From the NCBI GenBank assembly GCA_014529385.2, contig CM043960.1, positions 78,407,910 through 78,471,909 on the forward strand: 64,000 nt of DNA, read 5' to 3'. Shown here one piece after another: positions 1 through 9,801 of the stretch. The DNA is from Adiantum capillus-veneris. Taxonomy: Eukaryota > Streptophyta > Polypodiopsida > Polypodiales > Pteridaceae. Both the position numbers and the translations under genes were made by a program. The stretch's first letter is position 1, and each line of letters opens with the position of its first letter. The notes under the pieces are model-generated. The model was not told the DNA's origin and did not search any database. It saw nothing but the letters and a program-made list of their open reading frames with translations.

Positions 1-2760
1 TTATATGTAAACTCAACTATTGGTAAGTACTGTTTCCATTCGGATTGTCGTTCCAAAACATAGCACTTGAGGAGATCTAAAACAATGGCATTAGCGATTT
101 CGCTTTGACCATCTGTCTGAGGATGATAAGCTGATGAAAAATCAAGCTTAGTTCCCAAGTTTTCGAACAATGCCTGCCAAAATAGACTAGTCATGCGGGG
201 ATCTCTATCGCTGACAATACTCTTTGGCAATCCATGGTGTTTAAAAATCTGAGCTAGAAATATTCTAGCCATGTGATCAGCTTTGATCGTCTTCTTGATT
301 GGAAGGAAATGTGCTTGCTTACTGAATATGTCTACTATAGTCGAGATTGCATCATTTCCCATTCTTGGATCTAGGAAGATCCGTAATAAAATCCATGGCA
401 ATACTTTTCCATGGCGTGTTAGGCACAGGGAGCGGCTGAAGCTTGCCATAAACTTTATGTCTGTCATATTTTACTTTTTGGCAGACTAAATACTCACATA
501 CATGTTTTTCATTGTCCGCACGGAGTGTTGGCCAAAAGAAATACCTTTCGAGGGCACTAGTGGTGGAAGCAATTCCTCGATGCCCTGCATAACGAGAATT
601 ATGTGCTTCATCCATCACCTTCTGTCGTAAGGGCTGAGCTATGCATATTGCTTGTTGACGATAGAGTGTATTATCCCTAATGGAATAAGGTGGCCTTGAG
701 TGATCGACTTGAAGATCTGCCCTAATTGTGGCGAAGTCTCGATCTTGAGGATACATCTCGCTGAGAGATTCTAGTTCCTCATGATAAATTGTTATTAGTG
801 CATTTATCTTTGGACGCTTAGAGAGAGCATCTGCAACTACATTCTTCGTTCCAGAAGTGTGTAAAATCTGAAAATCGAACATTGAAAGAAAGTTGGCCCA
901 TCTCATCCGCTTTTCTGATAACTTTCTCTGTGTGAGAAAGTAGCGAAGACTTTGATGATCTGTCTTGATAATAAAATCAGCTCCTAACAGATAGTGTTTC
1001 CAAATGGAAAGAGCATGAATTACTGCCATTAACTCTTTCTTGTATATGGAAACATGCAACTCTGCATCTTTAAGGCGCTGACTTTCGTAAGCTATGGCGT
1101 GATCCTCTTGGTTCAAATAGCTCCTACACAATCTCTAGATGCATCACAGTATACCTCGAAAGGTTTGCGAAGATCAGGGACGGTGAGAACAGGTCCGTGA
1201 CTGAGTAGATACTTAAGCTTTTCAAAAGCTTGTTTTTGTCCAGACCCCCAATGGAATGGAATCCGCTTCTTTGTCAGGTTATGAAGGGGACCTGCTATCG
1301 TGGCAAAGGCTTGAATGAAACGCCGATAATAGGAACAGAGGCCAAGGAAACCCAGTACATCATGTACTGTAGTTGGCGTAGGCCATTCTACAACTGCTTG
1401 AATCTTATCAGGGTCCATTCTCACTTGGTTGTGAGATACTATATGGCCCAAATAGTGGATTTCTTTTAAAAAGAACTCACTCTTCTTAGCATTCACAAAT
1501 AATTTGTGTTTGCGTAATTCTTCAAACACTAATGCGAGATGCTTATAGTGTTCGTCTTCCGTCTCTGAGAAGATTAAGACGTCATCAAAGAAAACGCCTG
1601 TAAAGCTTCTATATGAGTGGAAGATTCTATCCATCATTTTGTTGAATGTAGCTGGTGCATTAGTGAGTCCAAAAGGCATCACTTGAAATTCATACAACCC
1701 GAAGGTTGTTCTAAATGAAGTCTTATGCACATCCTGAGGAGCTATGCGGATTTGATGATAACCGCTCTTCAAGTCTATACGACTAAAGACACTTGCTTCT
1801 TGTAACTTTCCAAGAATGTCGTCAATCCGAGGGATTGGAAATCGATTCTTGATTGTGATCTTGTTTAAAGATCTATAGTCTATGCACATGCGGAATGTGC
1901 CATCCTTTTTCTGTACTAGTAAGACAGGTGAACAATATGGAGAAGTACTAGGCCTTATTAAGCCCTTCTCCAAAAGTTCGTTAACCTGCTTGAGAATTTC
2001 CTCTTGCTGCATTAGACTAACTCGATAAGGGGGCTGATTTGGAGGAGAACTTCTTGGGATCAAATCAATTGTATGATCCTCAGGTCGAGGAGGTGGGAGT
2101 TCATTTGGAAGTTCATCTGCAAAACAATCTTTATAACTTTCTAATAACTTAAGTCTTTTTTGCTCTAAAGAGGAAGAAAGTTGTGAAGTAGACACATCTC
2201 TCTCTCTTGCAAAAATCAAGTACGCTGAAACACACTTTTTCATTACTTTCTTGATGGCAATGTGATTGGCGATAGGGATACGCCAATCACCTGCATCGGC
2301 AAGTACAAGATACTCCTTTCCTTTATGAGCAAAGGATAAGGTTTTCTGAACATAGTCAGGAATGGGATGCATCTTGTAGTGCCAAGGCATTCCCAAGATA
2401 ACATTGCATCCTTCAAGTGAAACTAGTAAGAAAGACTCTTGATCTTTGTAGTTGTCGACCTTTAGATTCAACTTTCCTATGATTGGAGTAGAGTTAGAGT
2501 TCTGCCCTTTGAAAGCAGATTGTGCTTGAATAGAAACTCTAAAACGATTGGGCTGTAAGTTCAGGTCATCAGCTAGCTTTGTAGAGATGAAGTTGTCTGT
2601 ACTGCCAGGCTTAAACAAAATAAGAGCCCGTTGGTTGTTGATACTACCCCATGCTTTGAGAAGAGCTCTTTCTTTTCCATCCTTGGTTGTATTTCCTTGT
2701 ACATCTGGGACTGCATTGGAAGAGGGTGGTTGTGGAGGTTTGGTAGGACAATCACCCTTC
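1..2760 (-). pseudogene. Ty3 pol: protease, RT, RNase H, integrase
   Basis: Read on the minus strand, an aspartic-protease-like domain lies at about 2.3-2.7 kb (GCNVILGMPWH near its end). The RT spans about 1.35-2.05 kb, with YRSLNKITIKNRFPIPRIDD, DLKSGYHQI, MPFGLTNAPATF and the FFDDVLIF catalytic loop. RNase H is at about 0.8-1.2 kb (VYCDASRD, YEKELMAVIHAL-like region, DALSKRP). The integrase zinc-binding H2C2 region and the start of the catalytic core (MDFITDLPRS) fill 1-0.7 kb. This is the enzymatic polyprotein of the leftmost element, and its integrase C-terminus lies outside the window. Confidence 0.9.
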
Positions 2761-2810
2761 GTATGACCAACTTGTCCGCACTTGAAGCATCTTCCTTCAC
2801 TAATGTAGGT

Positions 2811-3827
2811 TCACAACTCAGTAGGAGAGAGATATCTCCCTTTCTTGGGCTGATTTGGCTTTGCTTCTACTTCGAAGGCGGTTCTTTTCTTCTTTTGCGA
2901 AGAAGTCGAGGTAGGCTGCTCATGGAGAGCCTTTTGTTTGGCATGGTAATTGCTTTGCTCCATCTTCCTGGGAGTACCCTTATCATGTATTCCATCAGCT
3001 ATGCGGGCTGATTCCATAAGTATCTGCAAGTTACCTCGAGGGTAAAGCTTCATAGCCTTTTGCAAGAATTCATGCAAACCTGCTTCAAACCATCGCATCT
3101 TTTCCAAATCGTCAGTCTTCTTGAATGGAGTGACTTTCAAGAGAACGTCCCAAAACCTATCCACATAGCGTGGAACAATTTCGTTCTCCGACTGTGAAAG
3201 TCGATCCCATTCTTTCTTTACCTCTTCCTCATAGTCTGGAGGAAGGAACTGTGCGTAGAACTCCTTCTTGAACGCAGTCCAATCTTGGGGTTTGCGATCT
3301 TCCAGGATAAGGGTTAACCACCAACTGCTGGCGGTTCCTTTCAGGTACATACTGACATGGCGTAGCTTGGATCTTTCTTTAAAATTCTCTTCAGCAAATG
3401 CAACTTCGAATTGGCGGATGAAAGTCAAAGCTTTGTCATTATCACGTCGTCCATTGTAGGTGTCGAATTTCACATCTTTCTCTCCCGACTTGAATGTTTT
3501 CTGCCTGTGGTGCTTCTTCTTATGATGCTCCTTCTTTCTGTGCTTAGACTCCTTGTGGACAAGAGTCCTTTCCCTTGAATGCACTTCTTGTTGCAACGGG
3601 TCGTCCAGAAACATGTCCTCCGGAGCAACTATGTCATCTAGATCCTTCATGAAAGAGAACTGAGGGGAATCAGGGGGATCTTGCTCTTGAACCTTTGGAT
3701 TAAACCGCACATGACGTTCTAGAGGTTTCCTCTGCCTCTCGTGCATACGGGAGGTTCCAATCAAAGGATCTTTCCTTGGTTCTGGCGCCTTTGGGTTCTG
3801 TGGGATTTCTCCCGATCCCATCGGCAT
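2811..3827 (-). pseudogene. Ty3 gag (capsid/nucleocapsid) of the leftmost element
   Basis: About 338 residues. The N-terminal half is charged, with a His/Lys-rich stretch (HRKKEHHKKKHHRQK) around residues 95-110. The second half carries the retrotransposon gag fold signature, including GTASSWWLT, the FKKEFYAQF segment and a downstream RYVDRFWDVL helix. A CCHC zinc knuckle follows just downstream at about 2735-2800. Gag forms the virus-like particle and packages the RNA in the cytoplasm. Its start is placed at the ATG about 170 bp inside the primer-binding site. It belongs to a fossil element and is not a host gene. Confidence 0.85.
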
Positions 3828-4000
3828 TTTCTCCTTCCCTTTCTCAAGAGTATGGAGAATCTTTTGGACTTATGGATGGGAGAGAGCTTTTTGCAACTCT
3901 TCCACCTACTGTTGAAGGAGAGAGAACTCTATCTCGCATCCTCCCATTTCTGCAGTCTGCCAAGAGTCGTCAATCCCTTAAGGAAGAGAGAGATGACCTT

Positions 4001-4012
4001 GCTCTGATACCA
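4001..4012 (-). promoter_or_regulatory. Primer-binding site, initiator tRNA-Met type
   Basis: The minus strand reads TGGTATCAGAGC, the exact complement of the 3' end of plant initiator tRNA-Met. It lies one base inside the LTR, as expected for the minus-strand Ty3 element. Confidence 0.85.
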
Positions 4013-4013
4013 C

Positions 4014-4384
4014 TGTCACAAAAATACGTGAGCGTAAACTAAATTTTAATTGTACTTCAAATACTCAAGAGAATTAGAGAGAGAGAGAAAGCTTGACACT
4101 TCATTGGGGACCAGAAGATGGGCTGCCCCCCCCCATAAAGAGAATATCTTTATTACTAAGGGAGAATCTTTACAAGCACAGGAACGGGGCGAAAGCCCGC
4201 CTCTCTTCTTTCTTGGCCTTTTTCTGCTTCTGACTGAGAGAGTAGAAGAACTGCTCTCTGACTACTGAGAGGATCTATCCTCTTCTGCGAGATTTTGGGA
4301 AGCTCTCGTAGGGGAGAGTCTACCTTCCACAAAACTCATCGGAAGCTCTCACGAATGAGGGTCTATCTTCCGCTAATTGTGCCA
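4014..4384 (-). repeat. 5' LTR of the leftmost Ty3 element
   Basis: The plus strand begins TGTCACA and ends TGTGCCA, giving near-perfect inverted termini of the TG...CA type. The left boundary abuts the primer-binding site. The length is about 371 bp. The right boundary rests on the terminal inverted match alone, because the partner LTR is outside the window. Confidence 0.7.
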
Positions 4385-4734
4385 CTTTGGATGTAATCAT
4401 TCCTGCAATCAACCAACCACTGAAACATGCAAAAAAAACACACACACACACACGCTTGCTGTAATTTTTTGCACATAACTAGAAATTGTTACAAAATGGA
4501 GGTCCTTTTCGCGATGGAAATGCTCCAAACTTGGTGTATGTGTAGAGTAGGTAGTGGGAAATGAGATTCTATTAAGACTTTGCTGAAATTCACCCTAATA
4601 CAAGTGATTAGGGGCTGAAAACAGGGAATTTGCAGCAGCTAGACAAGGAAGAAAGAGAGTTTTCTACTACTTTATGCGATGAAACTTCTCCCAAAGTTGC
4701 ACGCAACCATGAGAGGCATTGTTCTAGGTGATGG
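4385..4734. other. Spacer between two LTR elements; no gene seen
   Basis: About 350 bp of ordinary sequence with a short A/CA tract near 4430. It ends with the target-site copy ATGG that precedes the Tat-type element. I see no coding signal or RNA gene. Confidence 0.6.
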
Positions 4735-4791
4735 TGATAGCCGACTTTCGAAAATCAAAGAAAAAAAAGAAAAAAAAAAACTCATTCCCCC

Positions 4792-4792
<1 letters not shown>

Positions 4793-4834
<42 letters not shown>

Positions 4835-4913
4835 CTCTCAGTACCCCCCGTAGCTTATTCCCCCTCCCACCCGACGAGCATTGGATAAATAACACCCCCC
4901 CCTCCCCTCTCCC

Positions 4914-4967
<54 letters not shown>
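4793..4967 (+). repeat. Very long poly-C tracts inside the LTR
   Basis: A run of 40 C (4793-4832) and a run of 53 C (4915-4967) are separated by a short C-rich linker. The other LTR copy carries much shorter runs at the same place. Such tracts can form G-quadruplex or i-motif structures and are prone to slippage or assembly error. Confidence 0.9.
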
Positions 4968-4969
<2 letters not shown>

Positions 4970-5415
4970 TCCTAATATCCTCTCTCCCAATTTACCCCCA
5001 CTCTCAAATCCCCGGCCAGGCGGAAGCTTTGAAACCCCCCCCCCCCCCCCCCCGACCCCTCTCTCGTGCTCCCTCGGTGTGAGCCGCATGGACCCCCCCC
5101 CCCCCCCCCTCCGCTTTCCGTATTCCTACACTCACCCTTTACATTCCCCCCCCCCTTTTTGGCCCGCCAATATTCCTTCCTCGACCCCTCACCCTCTTCC
5201 CCACCCGCTCGCCTCACCTTCCCTTGGCCTCATTCCCCTCCCTCGGCCTCATTCCCCCCCCCTCTTGGCCGATGATATATTCACTCACTCCCACCCATTG
5301 ACTTGTTTCCCTCCCCTCGTCCTCAAGCTCCCATGCAAGACAGTAGAACCCCCCCTTCTCTCTCTCACCCACACATCTCCCCTACCCCACTCCCAAGCCT
5401 CACCCCTCCCTCTCC

Positions 5416-5475
5416 CTCATCTCTCTCTCTCTCTCTCTCTCTCTCTTATCCACACCTCACCCCTCCCTCTCCCTC

Positions 5476-5547
<72 letters not shown>

Positions 5548-5603
5548 CTCAGTCCGCGGACACCGCTCTCTCTCTCACTCGGGCGCTTAGGCCACGCATG
5601 AGG

Positions 5604-5679
<76 letters not shown>

Positions 5680-5752
5680 CTTACGGACAGCAACAATAGG
5701 ACCACACACTCTCTCTCTCTAACCATACACACACACACACACACACACACAC
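5416..5752 (+). repeat. CT and CA microsatellite block in the 5' LTR
   Basis: Several CT runs (for example 5479-5543 and 5610-5673) are followed by a CA run near 5728-5752. Reading frames in this block give only Ser-Leu or Arg-Glu repeats and are not genes. A further CT run lies at 6906-6940. Confidence 0.95.
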
Positions 5753-6900
5753 AATCACCCCCCTCCCCTCTCTCCCTTCGGCATTGTGCGCTCAGTCCGC
5801 AGGACCACCCACTCTTCCACCCGGGCGCTCACGCACCGCAGCAGGCCATCCATACATACACACACAATATACACACACCCACACACACACACACACTCTC
5901 TCTCTACCACTACCCCATCCCCCCCCTCCCCCTCCCCTCCCCTCCGCCTCGCGCAGTAGAAAGCAGGCCATCCGCCATCAACAAAATAAAGCCCACCTTC
6001 CCACGCACATTTTTCGCACATACATACATACACATACACACACACCCGCCCTCATGCACGAACACATACACACACACGCATATACGCACCGCACCAAAAA
6101 TACAAAGGAGGAGAAACGACTACGACATCGACGAATAAAGAAGAAGGATCCAAAGCACGCGCTGCCAACAACAAAAAGAGAAAATGGACCAAAGGCATGC
6201 CCCGGCTGACTCCGAAAAGAAGTACGCACGACACCGACGCCCCAACAGCACACCATTCGCCGGCAACACGCAACTACGACGCCATCCCAGTAATTTATAG
6301 GTTATTTTCATCATTATCTTTAGTATTCACCCGAGCCATTGTAAATTTTTATTTTTTGTAAATATCCTCTCTCTAGGTTATGGTCACAAAGGCCCACCTA
6401 GAGATTCCCATCTTTTAATAACCTCCCAAAACAAAGCAAGGGTCAACCACACCGGGCCCACCACTTGCTTTGTCTCCCCGATTAAGATTACCCTAACCAC
6501 ACTGGGATTACCATAATCCAAGCAGCCAACACCTATAAATTGGCACTGAGAGGTCACTATCGGGGGGGGGGGCAATTCATGAGGAGCCAAGCATTTGGTA
6601 GAGGGTAGTGGGAAGGATTGACACTATCACCATCACACGGAGGGGGGCTTGTATGTTGGGTTTGCCTTGGGAATTGCATCATGCGAAGGGAACCACATCC
6701 ATCTCTCGACTCCAATGGTCGATGCACACACGTATGCACGCTCTTGGTCGTAAGTATTCACAATCATTGAGTCGTCTTAGAGAACGCACCAAGTAGGTTG
6801 CACCACCTCCTCTCCCTACCTCTCTACCACCACGGCATGCCGCTTTGTAAATATTGCAGAAATAATTCACCATCACATCCCCAAGGGTTTTCATCATTTG

Positions 6901-6945
<45 letters not shown>

Positions 6946-7105
6946 GTAGGTTTGCGGTGTTCATATCATCGTGGTTTTGCGTCCTAGCCGCTCAAAGCTA
7001 GGTGGTGCCTCCTGTTCACTTTACCATGGCAGGCTCGAGGCACGCCATTCGGCCCCGGCGCTTTAGAGGCCGTCGGGGTTCGGGGTCTGCTTTGTGTCCG
7101 TCATT

Positions 7106-7119
7106 TGGTGCCCCCACGG
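7106..7119 (+). promoter_or_regulatory. Primer-binding-site-like sequence of the Tat-type element
   Basis: TGGTGCCCCCACGG starts two bases after the 5' LTR, in the position of a primer-binding site. It begins with the expected TGG (complement of CCA), but I cannot assign the tRNA with certainty. Confidence 0.5.
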
Positions 7120-7179
7120 AGGAGGGCTTTTCTAAGACCCTTCAGTTTACAATGATGAAAGTGACACACACTATCAATC

Positions 7180-8172
7180 ATGGACGAGTGGCTGAAGAAA
7201 TTTTTTAACTGGAGGACGGAAGAAGAGGAGACAAAGGAGGCACTAGCCGCCTTCATTGAGATGCTACTGCGAGGCTGCAGTGTCGTCAGTATTCAAGAGG
7301 TAAATTCTTCATCTCGTGTCGCTCATTCTAACTATAAATCGGAAGCATCAGGTGGGAGATTGGTGAAGTGCCATCATTGTTGTCAACCAAGGCACACTGT
7401 CAACGAGTGCCAGCAACGAAGGCAGCGGAAGGGCTAAAGTCATCTACATCGACATTCATCGCAAAGAAATCATTCACGTCAAGGAAGGGAAGCAAACGGT
7501 GAGACCTCTTTTCCCTAAAGAAGCTGCAGTCAAAGATATAACTCCAAAGTGGCCTAAAGGGGTTGCTCGAGCCAAAGGCAAGGAGAAGATAAGCCCGTCT
7601 GGAAACACATGACCCCGAAGGGAGAAACATTTGACCAAGCAAGTGCTTCAAGCTCAAAAATCCGGGTTGTACCCACTTTGTCAAAGAAGAAGTCATCCGA
7701 AGCTAAGCGGCGGAAGGTCGCCTACCGATTTGCACGACGCATGCGAGTGCTACCAATCCACTTCGACAATCCAGAAGAAGAAGTGGTAAGAAGATTCCCA
7801 TGTCCTAGAGAAGAGTGGTTCGGTTACTGCTCTCGTTGTTTTGGGAAGCGAGTGGAGGACCTTCCTCCTCTCCCTGTACAACTTATCCTGAAGAAGCTCT
7901 CTACCACGGGAGAAACCCAGTGGGCTAGAGACGAGCTGCAATTGAATGGAGTAGAATTCATGCAACATGCCGATTACGGAAATTACCTGCAATTGCTGTT
8001 AGCCAAGAGGTTGGGACTCGGGAGTGGTCAGACGCATCGCCATCACCCCGTACGTGCTGACCAACGAAGGAAAGGTGGAGCCCATGAAAGGCGACGACCT
8101 CTTGTGGATGTGCCGACTCATCAACACTGGCACGGTAAGAGTATAAGTAAGTATTCCACCCTCTGTGCATGA
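7180..8172 (+). pseudogene. Extra ORF upstream of gag in the Tat-type element (ORF1-like)
   Basis: This coding stretch lies between the 5' LTR and gag. The first part has a perfect CCHC zinc-knuckle spacing (C-x2-C-x4-H-x4-C) at 7369-7410. The later part, around 7740-8030, is a compact domain rich in Arg and Leu with a CSRC pair (EEWFGYCSRCFGKR). Tat/Ogre elements are known to carry an additional ORF before gag whose function is not established, and this is placed accordingly. I do not recognise the fold. It is part of a fossil element. Confidence 0.6.
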
Positions 8173-8480
8173 TGGAAAACGGGCCGACGGCATTCCCGTT
8201 CAGATTCCTGCAGCACATGCATATGAATATCTATGTAGATAGGAAAGTCTTCTACCAACAGAAGATCGTATACCTATTTGGTGCGGCGATACTAGGAGAA
8301 ATCCTCAATTCCCCGAACCCTATCATTCTCCCCGTATTAGATTACCATCATTTCTTTAATGTCTCTATTTTTATCCTGTTTTGACCTATCCATCCACCCT
8401 TGTAAAAAGCCGCTATGAGCCGCTACTGTTGATGTAAAAGAAAAGAAAAGAAAAGGTTTGTAATTTCCTGAGTCACCACC

Positions 8481-9299
8481 ATGGCAAGTGTTTCTTTCCC
8501 CACATTCAGTGGAAAGAAGGGAGAGAATCTCACCACTGAATTTTTGGATGATTTCGACATTGCTTGTGTCGTCTCCAACAAAGATACGACGTTTCACGAC
8601 TTAGAATTTTTCCTCTACTGATGAAAGTAGAGGCCAAGTCTTGGTATAATGCATTTCCCCAGGCTACCAAGAATGCATGGGATGTGTTAAGGGATGATTT
8701 TGTAAAGAGGTTTGGTGGAGGCACAACCTCGGAGAAGCTATGGCAGCTACTGACAGAATTAAAGCAGGGAGGCCTGCTAGAGTATGCCACCTACGAGTCA
8801 AAGTTTGTGGACTTATGGGAGAGATGGGTTGCCACACTGGAGGAAGGTGAAGGAACGCCTAATTTCCTAAAGAAGGACCATTTCATTGCTGGTCTATGAG
8901 CGCCGCTTAGAGAGAAGGTGAAGGGAAGGTTTCCTGCAACATATGAGTTGGCAGTTGAAGTAGCCCGCCTTAAAGATAAGAAGCTGCAAATGCAAGCAAG
9001 AGTAAACGAGTCAGAGGAAACAAGCTTGGCCCGACCAACCCTAGTGACTGCAACAGCCAATCATAGAGTCCAACCGTAGGAGGAATTAGAAGAACAACAA
9101 GACCTGCTGAGTCGCATCACCACCCAACTAGAGAGTTTATCTGTGCATCTGGTGCAGCAAGGGCATGCATCTGGTAGAAACCAAGAACAAGGAAGGGGAG
9201 AACGAAGGCAGAACCCAGAGTACCACTGTTACAACTACGGGGAAGATGGCCATGGAATGTACTACTGCCCACACCAAGGAGGTAGAATTTCAATAGAGG
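8481..9299 (+). pseudogene. Gag of the Tat-type element
   Basis: It begins at the ATG of MASVSFPTFSGKKGEN, typical of Ty3 gag N-termini. It continues through the retrotransposon gag domain (EAKSWYNAFP, WDVLRDDFVKRFGG, YESKFVDLWERW) at about 8620-8900. A cysteine/histidine-rich nucleocapsid region follows near 9225-9280. The capsid region is cut short by the copia insertion at 9305. It is a fossil. Confidence 0.8.
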
Positions 9300-9304
9300 G
9301 GGAA

Positions 9305-9626
9305 TGTTGAGATGTCGAGCTCTACACCTTGAGCTGGCATCCACTACGGGTCTTGGCCGCTTACGGCATTTACTCACTGGCGTGTTATGTGACCGACACG
9401 GAGGATCTCTGCCAGTGATTCTACAGCTGGACTACACTTATAGTGCCAGCCTAGTACGCTTCTAGTGAGTTCACACTTAGTGACCGCATGTACATATGTG
9501 CTACTTTTCAGTTTTAGCACTTAGTCATTTTGTACTCTCTTTTTTGTGAAGAAGAAGAAGAAGCTTTCCATCTCTGTGTGCTTTGTGCTTGTCTTGTGTA
9601 GCTCTCTTGCATCCTCATTCTTTACA
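9305..9626 (+). repeat. 5' LTR of the copia element
   Basis: 322 bp from TGTTGAGATG to TTCTTTACA, nearly identical to 14123-14444. It is preceded by target-site copy GGGAA and followed directly by the primer-binding site. Confidence 0.97.
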
Positions 9627-9639
9627 TGGTATCAGAGCC
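9627..9639 (+). promoter_or_regulatory. Primer-binding site, initiator tRNA-Met type
   Basis: TGGTATCAGAGCC follows the last base of the 5' LTR and complements the 3' end of initiator tRNA-Met, as in most plant copia elements. Confidence 0.9.
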
Positions 9640-9801
9640 TGGTGCAGTATACAGAGATTTACTGTACAAGTACAGTGGTTGTATGTACGCTTGATTGTGG
9701 ACACTCGTTGAGTGTAGAAAGCGTTACAAGAACCACGATAGCAGGTTCAACAGATTTGCAGGTTTTTGCAGATTGCAGCTATTTTGTCTTAGTGCTTCAA
9801 G

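Larger units (their letters stand above)
1..4384 (-). mobile_element. Ty3/gypsy LTR retrotransposon, truncated by window edge
   Basis: On the minus strand the order is 5' LTR (4014-4384), primer-binding site, gag, protease, RT, RNase H and integrase, which runs off the left edge of the window. The 3' LTR is therefore not seen. The order RT-RNase H-integrase is diagnostic of Ty3 elements. The primer site matches the 3' end of plant initiator tRNA-Met. The visible coding part is largely open and looks broken in only a few places (about two or three). Age cannot be judged without the second LTR, but the good preservation suggests a fairly recent copy. Confidence 0.93.
4735..7103 (+). repeat. 5' LTR of the Tat-type element
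   Basis: This 2369-bp LTR matches 29004-31226 along its length. The first half is almost entirely low complexity (poly-C, CT and CA tracts). The unique second half (about 6100-7103) aligns with few differences. It ends GTCA immediately before the primer-site-like sequence. Confidence 0.9.

Noticed and set aside
5410-5680. Possible CRISPR-like or satellite array
   Set aside because: These are plain dinucleotide repeats with no unique spacers.
4838-6315. Overlapping open frames on both strands in the 5' LTR (Pro-, Gly-, Ser-Leu- or Arg-Glu-rich)
   Set aside because: They are translations of poly-C, CT and CA tracts. The same frames recur at 28.9-30.4 kb in the other LTR with different lengths.
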